A stretch of DNA of 64,000 nucleotides from Aplectana chamaeleonis (GCA_029168955.1 JAPDOI010000040.1:744001-808000), one strand, 5' to 3'; positions 30,930-42,279 are shown, counted from the first letter of the stretch. Notes: generated by a model not told the origin, from the letters alone. A program made the numbers and translations.

Positions 30930-31400
30930 GGCGCACTCAACTATCACTGCACTAACGTCAATCACCGAACACATCATAGCTGGTTTCAATAGCAAAGCTC
31001 CCGCCGGCAGAAGTCTGGTCGTGGCAGTTGATCTGACTGCCGCTTTCGACAACGTCAGCACTCCATTGCTTTCAAAATCGATTCTGGACTAAGATATGCC
31101 TGACTGGTGAAAAAAATGGACCGACAATTTCATCAAGAATCGTTCCATACGTGTGAAGTTCGACGGACACCTGTCAAAGTCGGTTCCCCTGAAGGCAGGC
31201 GTCCTTCAGGGTGGAGTACTATCAACAAGCCTATTCTCCTTATATCTGTCAGATATTCCGAAGCCGCCACCGAACACTCACTTATGTCTGTATGCTGATG
31301 ACATCACAATTGTATGTACTGACCCTGTTATCGACCGCGCCACTGCGGAGATCAACAAGTACCTCTGCAGCCTGGCCAAGTTTCTCGACTCGAAGCAGCT
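30930..31400 (+). pseudogene. A3 RT core fragment
   Basis: Resumes at KAHSTITALTS and reads AVDLTAAFDNVS (motif A), two in-frame stops near 31,090-31,110, then LQGGVLSTSLFSLYLSDIP (motif B with Pro to Leu change) and LYADDITIVC. It stops at the TSD ACTCGAAGCAGCT (31388-31400) where A4 inserted. Confidence 0.88.
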
Positions 31401-31432
31401 TCTTCTTCTTATCGGCCACAACGAGCATCCTC

Positions 31433-34423
31433 TCATAGGCGCAGGAAGGCGGCCACATCGCACGGCTTCCTCCACATATCCAGAGCTGTCATTGAAGTTG
31501 GTCGAGCTGGGCATGAAAATAAATGTAATGAATCATGCCCTGTGCCATGGCAGTCAGGACATACGTCGGGGACCGATGGATCGATCCTATGGACATAGGC
31601 CTTCAGGAATGAGGAATGTCCACAGCGAAGACCTGCCAAAATTACTCGGGAGCGTCTTGGTAGATCCATCTCGCTATCATCGACCTTGGGCGGTACACCA
31701 TCGAGTATAGAATTGGGAGGGGCACAGGAGAGGTATTCATTGACGAATCTGGTGTGCTCCATCTGCAGGAGCCTCTTCCGGTTGAGCTCTGAGGTCGCCC
31801 AACGTTGACGGTCATTTACAGAGACAGCAGCATACAACGGTGCACGGATGTTGCGGGAATGAGGGGGGTTGGATGATAGCAAGTGATAGTTGGGGTGAGC
31901 GACATTCCTGACCATGCCAATATGGAACTGTTGGGTCTGCAGTTGGCAATGCTTCTTTACAGGAAGTAGTGCACATTCTTGATGTAGGTGGGATATAGGA
32001 GTGGACTTGGGGCATCCAGTGATGACACGTAGAGCAGCGTTTTGTGTTCGCTGAAGTTTGTTCCAGGACGTTTCCGTCAAGTGCCTTGACCAGACCGGGG
32101 CTCCATATTCTAGTACGGGCTGTATCATCGCCTTGTACGTAACGCGCAAGACTTCCTTTGAGCTACCTCATGTAGTGCCAGCTAGAGCGCGCAGTATGTT
32201 GTTACGCGCATTGGCCGCAGCAGCTCGAATACGTGAGTTTTCATGGAATCGCAATAAAGGGTCCAGGAATACACCGAGTAGACGAGGGTGTTTGGATAGG
32301 GGCAGCAGATTTCCTTCCCAGAAAACCTGGGGATGCAGTTTGTGTTCAGCCGTGGCAGTAGTGCACAGAGTAACGCTGGACTTCGTAGGCGAGACCTTTA
32401 ACTGTTTTGATTCCAAGAATACGGCCAGGCTGCTGAGGTATTTGTTCATCTCCGCAGAGGCGCGGTCAATAACAGGGTCAGTACACACAATAGTGATGTC
32501 ATCCGCATACAGACATAAGTGGATGTTAGGCGATGGCTTCGGAATATCGGACAGATACAGAGAGAATAGGCTTGGTGACAATACTCCACCTTGGGGAACG
32601 CCTGCCTTCAAGGGAACAGACTTCGACAAGTGTCCGTCGAACTTCACACGTATAGAGCGGTTTTTGACAAAGTTGTCGGTCCATCGTTTACACCAGTCGG
32701 GCATATCACAGTCCAGAATCGACTTAGACAGCAAGGAAGAGCTGACGTTGTCAAAAGCGGATGTCAGATCAACTGCGACGACCAGGCTTCTACCAGCAGG
32801 AGCTTTGCTATTGAAACCGGCAATTATGTGTTCGGTAATCGATGTGAGTGCGGTAATAGTGGAGTGAGCCTTCTTGAAGCCATGTTGATGCACATTATGT
32901 GAGAGTGCGGTTTGGAGATGCGGACAGATTATCTACTCTGCTAACTTAGCAATGGGGGACAGTAGGGAAATGGGTCGATGTGAGGTTGCCTTGTCCTCAG
33001 GGTTTCCTGGCTTCGGGATCGGTAGGACGATGGCTTGCTTCCACCTTGCGGGAATCACACCAGTACTGAACGAAGAGTAGATAAGATCGCTTAGTAACTC
33101 GTGGAATTGGTCTGGCACATGCTTCAGATGGATAGCTGAGATGCCGTCGGGTCCCTCAGCCCTGGAGTTCTTCAAGGAATTGATGAGGGCTGACATAGTA
33201 GAGGGAGTTATTGCAGGTGTATCGTAACGACTGAGTTTCCTTATGGACCGGAGAGTTCTTCTATGAGAACGATCACGGCGCGACGTCGCCGAGGCAAAGA
33301 GTTTCCCAAGCCGACAGGCAGCACCATATCCAGACTCGAATCTACCAGAAGGGAACTCCAGCATGTTTCGCTCCGTTGACATTCTCTTTCCTGAAAGCTT
33401 CTTGAGAACGCTCCATGTTTTCTTGGCGTCAGTCTTGAAGTTAATGGACTCAGTAAACTCCTGCCATCGCTCTTGCTTGTGATTGTTGAGCAAGTTGGTG
33501 ATCTCGTCAGACAGTTGCTGAATGCTCGAGTCAGCGGGGTTGGCTCGACGCTTCCCATCTCGTAGTTCGATCAGCTCCAGAACTTTCTTCGGAACGTTAG
33601 GGTGAAACGTTCTCACCCGTCCTGTAGGAATGGCTGTTCTAGAGGCATTGCATATGGCATCAACGACAAACTTCTCTTTCTCGTGTACAGAGCCGGTGAG
33701 CGGATAGTTGGCTACCCGACCGAGTAACACCTCTTTAAACAGGACCCAATTAGCCTTACGATAATTAGTATACAATTTGCTACGTGAGCCTGAGAAGGGT
33801 GCCAGATGACTATTAAGAGACAAATCCAGTGATGCACATATTGGTACATGATCGCTGGCCATGACAACAGCAGTGGACCAGTTACAACATACAGCCAGAG
33901 AGGAGGAGACGAAGGTAACATCTGGCGAAGAGGGCCTGCCCGTGTTGGGGAGACGAGTAGGGGCATCCTCATTAGTAGCAACAAGATCACAATCATCCGC
34001 AAACTGCTCAAGTAGTTCGCCTCTATCATCGAGACCTAGAGAGGAGAACCAGGACGATGAGTGTGCATTATAATCACCAGCCATAATAACTGAGGACGAT
34101 GGGAGGGAAGAGTGTACACTAAGCAAAAATGGTGTAGGATAAAAAGAATTGGGACAAGAGGTGGTTGGAGGAATATAAACATTAACAACATCGAATGGGC
34201 AACTTTGCAATACAATATGGACACCAATACACTCAACAACGTTATCAGCAGGGAGCGCAATGAGATGCGAGGGAATAGAAGATTTTACAAAAGTAGAGAC
34301 GCCACCACCATGGGAAGTACGGGGGAGGTGGTAAGACGTGTAACCGGGGAGGCGGGGGAGGGAAGAGGAAGCGCTAATTTTTCGTCTCCTGCAAGAGGAT
34401 GACATCAGGATGATAGCGTTCAA
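31433..34423 (-). pseudogene. A4 APE endonuclease, RT and zinc knuckle
   Basis: One continuous frame of about 990 codons with only two in-frame stops, a TAG just after the first RT box (SPIAKLAE) and a TGA replacing Trp after LRALAGTT. It carries GGGVSTFV, MAGDYNAHSSSW, FVSSS, SDHVPIC (APE), then IPKPGNPEDKATSHRPIS, VAVDLTSAFDNVS, VPQGGVLSPSLFSLYLSD, LYADDITIVC (RT) and the thumb LGVFLDPLLRFHEN. The C-terminal knuckle CPDCHGTGHDSLHLFSCP and AAFLRL end the protein. With three lesions in 3.4 kb it inserted fairly recently. Confidence 0.92.
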
Positions 34424-34844
34424 TGTACAATGTCAGTTCAACAAGTTTGGCACGCAGGCCATTAATGTTAAGTTGAAAAATGTCCAGACTATGATGAGGA
34501 GCACTAGGGGGAGAATTAGAGCAAGATATACAACAAAAAGCATCAGTGTAGTCACTATAGCTAGCTAACCCCGAACATTTGAGGTGTACCCAGCCAAGGC
34601 AACCACCGCACTGAACGCTAGCGTGTTGAGCCGATAATCCACAGTGACAACAGGGATATCGCGGAGTCTTGCGCGGCCCTGGGTTCCTCTCAATGCCAGC
34701 TCGTAGTAGTAGAATACGGAGTGCGGCAGCCAGCCATTCGCACTCCCATACAGAAAAAACTCCTCGTGGAGTTGTAGATGCCCGTTTGATGAGTCTCCTT
34801 GATCTTGGTAGTCGACTCCACAGATCCACCACGCGTAGGTTGAG
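34380..34844 (-). pseudogene. A4 leader, 2A-like motif, PHD-like finger, APE start
   Basis: The ATG near 34,844 opens MLNLRVVDLWSRLPRSRR, a basic leader. A hydrophobic stretch (WLAAALRILLLR) leads into AGIERNPGP at 34674-34700, followed within five residues by the finger C-x2-C-x8-C-x2-C-x4-H-x2-C and a later C-x2-C, a PHD-type ligand order. APE motifs follow (FQLNINGLRAKL, LLQETK). One frameshift near 34,380-34,420 separates this part from the rest. 2A sequences make the ribosome skip the Gly-Pro bond, so this layout would give a free leader and a finger-endonuclease-RT protein; that is inference. Confidence 0.87.
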
Positions 34845-34869
34845 CATCTCGGATCCACTCGAAGCAGCT

Positions 34870-35765
34870 AAAGGTCTCTCCATCAAAGTCTAGCGTTACT
34901 CTGTGCACTACTGCAACGGCTCAGCATCATCTACATCCCAGAGTTCTCTGGGAGGGTAATCAACTGCCCCTATCTAAGCACCCTCGGCTACTCGGCGTCT
35001 TTCTAGATCCTTCACTGCGCTTTCATGAGAACACGCGCATCCGAGCGGCAACAGCTAACACGCGAAATAACATCCTCCGCGCTCTGGCGGGCACCACCTG
35101 GGGTAGCACAAAGGAAGTTTTACGCACAACTTATAAGCCATGATACAGCCAACACTGGAATATGGAGCTCCTATATGGACCAGACATCTGTCGGAGACGT
35201 CCTAGAACAAGCTTCAACGTGTGCAGAACTCTGCACTACGTGTCATCACTGGCTGCCCAAGGTCAACACCCATATCACATCTTCATGAAGAATGTGCAAT
35301 ACTTCCTGTCAAACAGCACTGCCAACTGCAGTCTCAACAGTTCCACATCGGCATAGTCAAGAATACCGCACATCCCAACCACCCACTTCTGTCATCTGAT
35401 CCACATCACCGCAATATTCGCACACCGCTTCATACTGCTATTTCTACGTTGGATCGTCAAATATGGGCCACCTCTGAGCTCACACGAAAGAGGCTACAGC
35501 AAATCGAGCACACTAGATTTGTGTCTAAGTGCCTGTCCTGTGCCCCTTACAACCCGATCCTTGGTGTTGTGCCTCCTACGGTTGATAAGTGAGGAAGATC
35601 TGCCCAGGCGCTCCCGCGTCACTCTGGCGGGTCTACGATGCGGTCACTCTTCATACCTTAAAGCCTACGTACACAGGATCGACGAGTCGGTCCCAGATAA
35701 ATGTTCTGACTGTCACAATATTGGGTATGATTCATTGCATTTATTTTCATGCTCTGCCAGACCTA
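34870..35765 (+). pseudogene. A3 thumb and C-terminal region
   Basis: Resumes after the A4 insertion with KVSPSKSSVTLC, LGVFLDPSLRFHEN and NILRALAGTTWGSTKEVLRTTYK. It continues after a frameshift as NSALRVITGCPRSTPISHLH and ends in the knuckle region (CSDCHNIGYDSLHLFSC) at a TA where a MITE cuts in. The knuckle has one changed position (His to Tyr) and several frameshifts. Confidence 0.87.
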
Positions 35766-35869
35766 TAGTCTACAGCAGGGCTGTGCGTAATTACGAATTA
35801 CGGTTTACGATTTACGAATTACGGGCGTTTTTGGCAAATTTTTTACGATTTACGAATTACGAAAATTGG

Positions 35870-36967
35870 GTCCAAAATCGTAACGAATCGTAACAAATCG
35901 TAATAAATGTGAAAACGCGGTTAAATGAGCAATGCAAATCTGCGGTCTAGTACAAATATAAATTTAACACTTTCACTACAACACAACTTCAACACTTTTA
36001 AATTCAACACACTCCTAACATTTGATTACTCTTAAAATTTCAATTTTTGGGGAACCCGTACCCGTGCATGTTCGGCCGGTCGAAGTTAGCAGTAGGTCAG
36101 TCATGGAGAACTATAATTGTTGATAACGAGTTTAGGAATGACCGATCGCTCCCCTTCTCACTCTGACGGACCCAAACTTATTATTTGGTTCCAACCTTTC
36201 CTTGCCCCAAGCCGAGCCAGGTCGGTAGCTTCACAGCTATTTACTTCCATGTAATGCCCTTGTCACATGATGAACACCAGAGACGCAGACCTTTGATGGA
36301 GCTGCACTCTCTATCGGACCAAAATTTCGGTTCGTAGTTGCAGACAACCGCTGGTCCTGACATGATTGATATTCTTCCCAGCACCACTACCTTCTAGCTC
36401 TCTGTAAACTTCTAGAGCGGTCGTCTGCAACTGCGGACAGCAATTCCATTCCGATATAAATAGACAGTAAAGATGGGGCTCCGCTCTAAGGACCTGGCTG
36501 GCTCATGGAGCAAATAACGGTCGGAATCCAATATACACTTCATTGCAGAATTTTGCGGAGATATCAAAAACAACCTTCCCCACGCATCCATCTTTAGCGG
36601 TTAAAAATATACAAGCAAAAGGTGGAACTTCGTGAATTCAAATCTGCCGGAGAATCGGGAAATTATTTTTCTAACCTGAAAACATTATTCGAAAAAAAAT
36701 TTTTTTACGGGGACTCCTAAAATAACCTTCGATGTCTATCTCCAGAAGCTACGAGAGAAGAAGGGGTAATTTCAAAATTTGGTTTGAAACATTTCTAAGA
36801 AATTATGGCTGCAGAGTCTCCTACTTTTTCAAAGAAATTTTCAAATGTTTTAATAATGAGGAGCAAATTCTGAACGCAGAAGATGGAGAGCCTAATTTTT
36901 GAAAGCACAGATTTTTAGGGAGCTCTCACCATTTTGATTTCAAAATCCTAATCAACCTTCACCACTC
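35870..36967. other. hAT-like element interior, no gene
   Basis: AT-rich with ATCGTAA(C/T)AAATCG repeats near its start. No frame of note. Confidence 0.5.
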
Positions 36968-37185
36968 AGACCGCCTTTGTGCACTACTGCAAATGCTGAG
37001 CACAAACTGCATCCCAAGGTTCTCTGGGAAGGAAATGTGCTGTCCCTATCTAAGCACTCTCGTCTACTTGGTGTGTTCCTGGACCCTTTATTGCGTTTTC
37101 ACGAAAACACACGTATTCGAGCTCGAAATAACATCCTCCGTGCTCTGGCGGAAACCACCTGGGGTAGCACAAAGGGAGTTCTCAG

Positions 37186-37797
37186 AACGTCGGAGGGCCG
37201 CGCCCCCGTACCCACCACTCAGCGAGGCGGGGCCCCTCTCCGCGCCTGGCGCCCTAGAGATCCCCGCTCCAGCCCCACGACTCATAATGGACGCGACGCC
37301 CGGACTACCAAGCAAAAGGGCGCGGGGCCCGGGCAGAACATTCCCACGATGTCATCGCTTAATGATTGATTCCTTGTATAACGATCTCCGGGAACCACCG
37401 CTCTCACACCCTGGGTGGATGCTATACCCTTCTCCAAAATTTCCCAAACCACATGGTGGGTGTCCCATTCAAGTCTAATCGATAGACTGGGGAACCTACT
37501 TTACTGTCACCGCGCGAAGTGCGCGATGATGTAAGTACTTACTCAGTGGTGCCTTCAGTGAACTCATCATAAAATAGTGCTCCGTATGTGGTACAGGTTT
37601 GATTCTGGTGTTCAACGTGTCATGCGATTTGCCCGAGCTAACATGTTTTCCTCTGTTTCGAATTTTCCCTGCAGGACCAAGCTACCGAAATTCGGGGGCG
37701 CCCCCGCCTCGCGCCTGATGATTCTCCGCTCGCAAAACATGGCCCCCGCCGCTCGCCCTTGGTCGGAAATTCCCGTGCACACGGCCCTCCGACGTTC
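37186..37797. mobile_element. Short TIR element inside A5
   Basis: AACGTCGGAGGGCCG at the left and CGGCCCTCCGACGTT at the right are complementary. Both ends are GC-rich, the interior mixed, with no gene. A TSD is uncertain because the flanks share only a few bases (GTTCT). Confidence 0.65.
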
Positions 37798-37812
37798 TTT
37801 ACGCACAACGTA

Positions 37813-37957
37813 ACATCGGCATGGATCGGGAAGAGACTTCTCGTGCACTGTTGAAGGTTGGCACCAACTCGGTGCAGCTATGTTATAGCACATGGCACCG
37901 AGTTTGCGCCATCCTTCAACAGTGAACGCGAAGTCTCTTCACGATCCATGCCGACGT
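37813..37957. mobile_element. TA-type foldback MITE, 145 bp
   Basis: ACATCGGCATGGATCG at the left pairs with CGATCCATGCCGACGT at the right, and most of the element is palindromic. TA flanks at 37811-37812 and 37958-37959. Confidence 0.85.
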
Positions 37958-38700
37958 TACAAGACCATGATACAGCCAACTCTGGAGTATGGGGCTCCGA
38001 TATGGACCAGACTTCTGTCAGAGGCGTCCTGGAACAAGCTTCAACGTGTACAGAACTCTGCACTACGTGTCATCACTGGCTGCCCAAGGTCAACGCCCAT
38101 ATCCCATCTCCATCAAGAATGTACAGTACTTCCTGTCAAACAGCACTGCCAGCTGCAATCGCAACAGTTCCACATTGGCATTATTAAGAACGCCGCACAT
38201 CCCAACTACCCACTTCTGTCATCTGATCCACATCACCGTAATATTCGCACACCGCTCCATGCTGCTATTTCTACATTGGATCGTCAAAGATGGGCCACCT
38301 CTGAGCTCACACGAAAGAGGCTACAACAAATCGAGTACACTAGATTTGTGTCTGAGTACCTGACCTGCGCCCCTTCCAACCCGATCCTTGGTGTCGTGCC
38401 TCCTGCAGTTGATGATAGTGAGGAAGATCTGCCCAGGCGCTCTCGCGTCACTCTGGCAGGTCTACGTTGCGGTCATTCTTCATACCTCAAAGCCTACGTA
38501 CACAGGATCGACGAGTCGGTCCCAGATAAATGTCCTGACTGTCAGAATACTGGGCATGATTCATTGCATTTATTTTCATGCTCCGCCAGACCTACTTCTC
38601 TGTCTGCTCGTGATATGTGGGACAAGCCGTGTGATGTAGCTGCCTTTCTACGCCTATGAGAAGAAACTGCTGTGGCCGATAAGAAGAAGAAGAAGACCGC

Positions 38701-39224
38701 TGTCCCACCCCAACAAACTTACGCTTATGTGGAGGAACGCTTATAACTCCGTTCAGAGCAATGCTTTACAAATATACAGCGTACTCGTTTTCTGCGTGAA
38801 AAAGTGGTTTGGTAAATTTGTATCCCCTTTGGGATGGCCACCTTACTCAAGCATCCTTCCTGGATAGGTTAACGCTAAAACTATCCAACCGTAAATTTTT
38901 TCTCATCACAGTGTTGCCCTCCTTGGCATCAACTGAACTGTATTTGGTAGAGCGATGACTCCCTATGCTTTCGTATTCAAAAGTTGGGCGAAACCTGGCA
39001 CAGGGGTGGTACTTAAATAAACTTAGAGTTTCCATTTTCCCAAATAAAGTCGTTCCTATCCCACGTATGTGTACTGAATATTTATTCAAGTGCTGCTCTA
39101 AAAATGTCACTTTGAAACCCAACCTCCAGCCTACTTCGATATGGAAACACCTCATCACTGAAATGCTACGGTGTTTCCACATCGAATGAGGTTATGTGTG
39201 GGCTCATTACTCATTATCAGTTAC
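38701..39224. other. hAT-like element right interior, no gene
   Basis: Open frames on both strands at 38,847-39,189 overlap each other and have no recognisable similarity. Confidence 0.5.
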
Positions 39225-39597
39225 GATTTACGAATTACGAGGAATTTCAAAAATTACGATTTACGAAAATACAAAATTCAGTTACGCACAGCCCTGGTCT
39301 ACAGCAATGTTAGTAGGACCAGCTGAGGTTGCGGACTCGTCCTAACATACGGTAGTTTGTTAGTGGTATCGCTCATTTTTCCGGAACTGCTTTGATAGAT
39401 CGGTGAGTCTGTATGTTCACCGATACGACCACATCTTTGGAAGCAATGAAAACAGGTGAAAATGTGAGAGCGGAAGCCGAAACTCACCGACCAATTTTAG
39501 TTATTTCGAAAAAATGAGTGATAAGACTATCAGGCTACAGTATGTTAAGAAGAATCCGCAACCTCACCAGGTCCTACTTCCATTGCTGTAGACTATA

Positions 39598-39697
39598 CTT
39601 CTCTGTCTGCTCGTGATATGTGGAACAAGCCGTGCGATGTGGCCACCTTTCTACGCCTATAAGAAAAAACCCCACTGTGGCTGATAAGACGAAGAAG
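39598..39697 (+). pseudogene. A3 C-terminal codons and 3' tail
   Basis: Encodes TSLSARDMWNKPCDVATFLRL in two stretches of the expected frame, then the stop and GGCTGATAAGACGAAGAAG. It completes A3 after the 3.8-kb MITE/hAT interruption. Confidence 0.9.
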
Positions 39698-39818
39698 CAG
39701 CGGAGCGGACGGTCATGGCAAAATATAAGTGATAAGGAGATTTTGACATGATAAACCAGATAAGTCTTACTTCGACCAGCTCGAAATGAGAGAGCTAGGC
39801 TATATTTAGTGAATAATT

Positions 39819-40526
39819 AATTATCTAACTGTTTTGCTTTTCTACGGATTAGTATGATTTGGAAATGTAACATTTGTGAGAAACTCGTTAAAAGAAGTGA
39901 AATGTCTTATGCTACTGATTTGGCATGGGAATAAACTGGAAAGAAGCGCTAAAAACTCAGTGAGATGATTCATCGTTGATTTGGCTGTGCACTTGTTTAC
40001 TAAACAATAAAAATTGAGTGTGATATTGAAAAACCAAATCACGCACTTCTTACTGAGCATTTAGGCATTCGTGTGACACCAGTTCTCTTAGTTGACGACA
40101 TTCGCATAAACACACTACGTGATGTTATTTCCACTTTCATTAATCGATAGTCAATCGGATGCGAACGCGTCAAATACTTTAGCAATTCTTGAAAATCAAT
40201 ATTTCTGAATGACTGAGGTGGGAGACACAACATAATTTTGCAAGGACCTGAGACTTATTAACCTAAACTGCAAATGTTAGGTTGATTTCAGAAGAGATGT
40301 GCGTTGTTTGGTTTTTCAATCTCACACTCAATTTTTGTTGTTTAGTAAGCAAGTGCACAGCTAAAACAACGATGAATCATTTCACTGAGTTTTTAGCGCT
40401 TCTTTCGAGTTTATTCCCATGCCAAACCAGTAGCATGAGACATTTCACTTCTTTTAGCGAGTTTCTCACAAATGTTACATTTCGAAATCATACTAATCCG
40501 TAGCAAAGCAAAACAGTTAGATAATT
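39819..40526. mobile_element. Long-TIR foldback element, 708 bp
   Basis: Arms of about 230 bp (39,819-40,050 and 40,292-40,526) are inverted copies, starting AATTATCTAACTGTTTTGCT. The similar peptides open in the two arms on opposite strands only mirror this symmetry. The spacer is about 240 bp. No transposase. Confidence 0.8.
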
Positions 40527-40734
40527 CCACTTTATTCTAGCAAAGGTTTCCTTTTAAAGGCACATTACACCCTCAGATATGACTTTTCAAATGTTCATGC
40601 AGTTGTGTAGTAGACCCCTCTTGCATAACACTTTCCCACGCCTTCTAGCACCACCACAGTTCACACCCTTTTTCATGATTTCCGAACCCAATAACGACCA
40701 GATGAACGGATGAATCGCAACCGCGTTTTCGATT
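40527..40734. other. Spacer, no feature seen
   Basis: Short unique sequence between the foldback and the minisatellite. Confidence 0.4.
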
Positions 40735-41900
40735 TTCACTCCCTTGCCGGCCCTCCCAGTTGGGTCAAACACACGATCCGTAACGCTTGGCGTACTCCCA
40801 GTTGGGTCCCGCACACTTTCCCCGGCGCTTGGCGCGCTCCCAGTTGGGTCCCGCACTCTTTCTCCGGCGCTCGACGCTTTTTAATTTCGGTCTCGCACAC
40901 GTTCCCCATCGCTTGGCACACTTTTGGCTGGGTCCCGCACACTGTCCCCTGCGCTTTGCACATTTTCGGTCGGGTCCCGCGGACGTTCCTCGGCGCTTGG
41001 CGCTTTTTCAGTCGAGTCCCACACACTTCCCCGGCGCTTGGCGCACTCCCAGTTGGGTCCCTCACGCTTTGCTCGGCGCTTGGCGCGCTCCCAGTTGGGT
41101 TCCGCACACCTTCCCCGGCACATGGCGCACTCCCAGTTGGGTCACGAATACGTTCCCCGGCACATGGAGCACTTCCAGCTGGGTCCCGCCCATTTTCCCC
41201 GGCGCTTGGCGCGCTCCCAGTTGGGTCCCGCACTCTTTCTCCGGCGCTCGGCGCTTTTTAATTTCGGTCTCGCACACGTTCCCCGTCGCTTGGCACACTT
41301 TTGGCTGGGTCCCGCACACTCTCCCCTGCGCTTTGCACATTTTCAGTCGGGTCCCGCGCACGTTCCCCGGCACTTGGCGCTTTTTCAGTCGAGTCCCACA
41401 CACTTCCCCGCCCGGCGCTTGGCGCACTCCCAGTTGGGTCCCTCACACTTTCCCCGGCACATGGCGCACTCCCAGTTGGGTCCCGCCCATTTTCCCCGGC
41501 GCTTGGCGCGCTCGCAGTTGGGTCCCGCACTCTTTCTCCGGCGCTTTTTAAATTCGGTCTCGCACACGTTCCCTGTCGCTTGGCACACTTTTGGTTGGGT
41601 CCCGCACACTCTCCCCGGCGTTGGTGCCTTTTCAGTCAAGCCCTGCACACATTCTCGGCGCTCGGCGCACTGCCAGTCAGGTCCCACACACGTTCTGTGG
41701 GGTTTGGCACACTTCCAGTTGGGCACCGCACACGTTCCCCGGTGCTTGGCGCATTCCTAGTTGAGTACTTTAAACGTTCCTCGGCGCCTGGCGCACTCAC
41801 AGTTCGGTCCATCACACGTTCCTTGGCAATTGGCTCACTTCCAATCGGATCTCACACAAGTTTTGTGGCGTTTGGCTAACTTCCAGTCGGACCCCGCACA
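40735..41900. repeat. GC-rich 41-bp minisatellite with higher-order structure
   Basis: About 28 units with consensus near CCCCGGCGCTTGGCGCACTC followed by CCAGTTGGGTCCCGCACAC. Variant units recur in the same order about 377 bp apart: the TTTTTAATTTCGGTCTCGCA variant is at about 40,877 and 41,254, with a third partial round near 41,545. The array is therefore a higher-order repeat. Because 41 is not a multiple of three, several frames stay open for 180-280 codons on both strands; none is a gene. Confidence 0.92.
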
Positions 41901-42279
41901 ATAAACGGTGTGCATACGGTTCCTGATGGACGTAAATCAGACCTACTCTAACCCCCCTTTCATACTTCGAAAACGGCGAAAAAATCGCAGAAATCCGCGA
42001 AAAAAATCGCTGAAATCCGCGATTTTTGTCGCTGTTATTACGGATTTCCCTAGAAACAGGCTAATCGTGTGAGGACCATCTGACATCACGGGTAGGGGCG
42101 CAGAGGATTTCTGTAGTATTGAAGGGGACGGATTTCGTTCACTTTCTGAGAGAGGTTTGCACCCAGTAAATGCGCCTTCTCCTGTTTGTGGAGGTGAATG
42201 CTCCGTAAAATGCGACAAGACTTCAGAAGTAGATCTCTGGCCACCGTACGGAGTGGAAAGTGTTGCAGGGAGTGAGCAG

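Larger units (their letters stand above)
31401..34856 (-). mobile_element. Full-length non-LTR element A4 inserted antisense in A3
   Basis: Perfect 13-bp TSD ACTCGAAGCAGCT at 31388-31400 and 34857-34869. Its length of 3,456 bp matches A1. It begins GGATCCGAGATGCTC on the minus strand and ends in an (AGA)n tail. It is the best preserved full-length member of the family here. Confidence 0.95.
36977..38659 (+). pseudogene. A5 RT thumb and C-terminal knuckle
   Basis: The first piece reads AEHKLHPKVLWEGN, LLGVFLDPLLRFHEN and WGSTKGVLRT. After the inserts it continues YKTMIQPTLEYGAPIWTRLL, NSALRVITGCPRSTPISHLH, DDSEEDLPRRSRVTLAGLRC and CPDCQNTGHDSLHLFSC, ending AAFLRL. The second piece is open for about 230 codons up to the stop at 38,659, so apart from the two inserts it is well preserved. 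It belongs to the A3/A4 subfamily. Confidence 0.88.
36975..38693 (+). mobile_element. Non-LTR element A5, 5'-truncated, itself twice interrupted
   Basis: 7-bp TSD AGACCGC (36968-36974 and 38694-38700). It starts in the RT thumb and ends in GGCCGATAAGAAGAAGAAGA. Two later insertions lie inside it (37,186-37,797 and 37,813-37,957). Confidence 0.82.
35776..39296. mobile_element. hAT-like element, 3.5 kb, non-autonomous, TSD GTCTACAG
   Basis: Termini CAGGGCTGTGCGTAA are inverted at both ends, with perfect 8-bp GTCTACAG repeats (35768-35775 and 39297-39304). Subterminal TTACGAATTACG and TTACGATTTACG repeats occur at both ends. No transposase frame is present. 36,975-38,693 is a later non-LTR insertion, so its own length is about 1.8 kb. 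Confidence 0.92.
35766..39595. mobile_element. TA-type MITE (about 300 bp) that hosts a hAT-like insertion
   Basis: Ends TAGTCTACAGCA and TGCTGTAGACTA, with TA repeated outside (35764-35765 and 39596-39597). Beyond the hAT insertion the arms continue as CAATGTTAGTAGGACC and its inverse GGTCCTACTTCCATTG, each followed by a GAGGTTGCGGA-type block. Removing the hAT-like element and one TSD leaves about 301 bp. It interrupts the last codons of A3. Confidence 0.85.
25005..39697 (+). mobile_element. Non-LTR element A3, an old copy split by four independent insertions
   Basis: The pieces 25,005-26,885, 30,191-30,283, 30,930-31,400, 34,870-35,765 and 39,598-39,697 join into one element of the A4 subfamily in correct order and strand. 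The 5' start (ATG at 25,006) aligns with A4's start, and the 3' end is GGCTGATAAGACGAAGAAG. The gaps are filled by an RTE element, an SL1-NDUFB9 retrocopy, element A4 and a TA-MITE that carries a hAT-like element. Each junction is recognisable because the interrupted protein resumes at the next residue. Confidence 0.88.

Noticed and set aside
40710..41760. Long open frames (183, 254, 278 and 192 codons) on plus and several on minus in the GC-rich block
   Set aside because: They follow the 41-bp minisatellite; the unit is not a multiple of three, so the same bases are read in all frames. No start context, domain or codon bias supports a protein.
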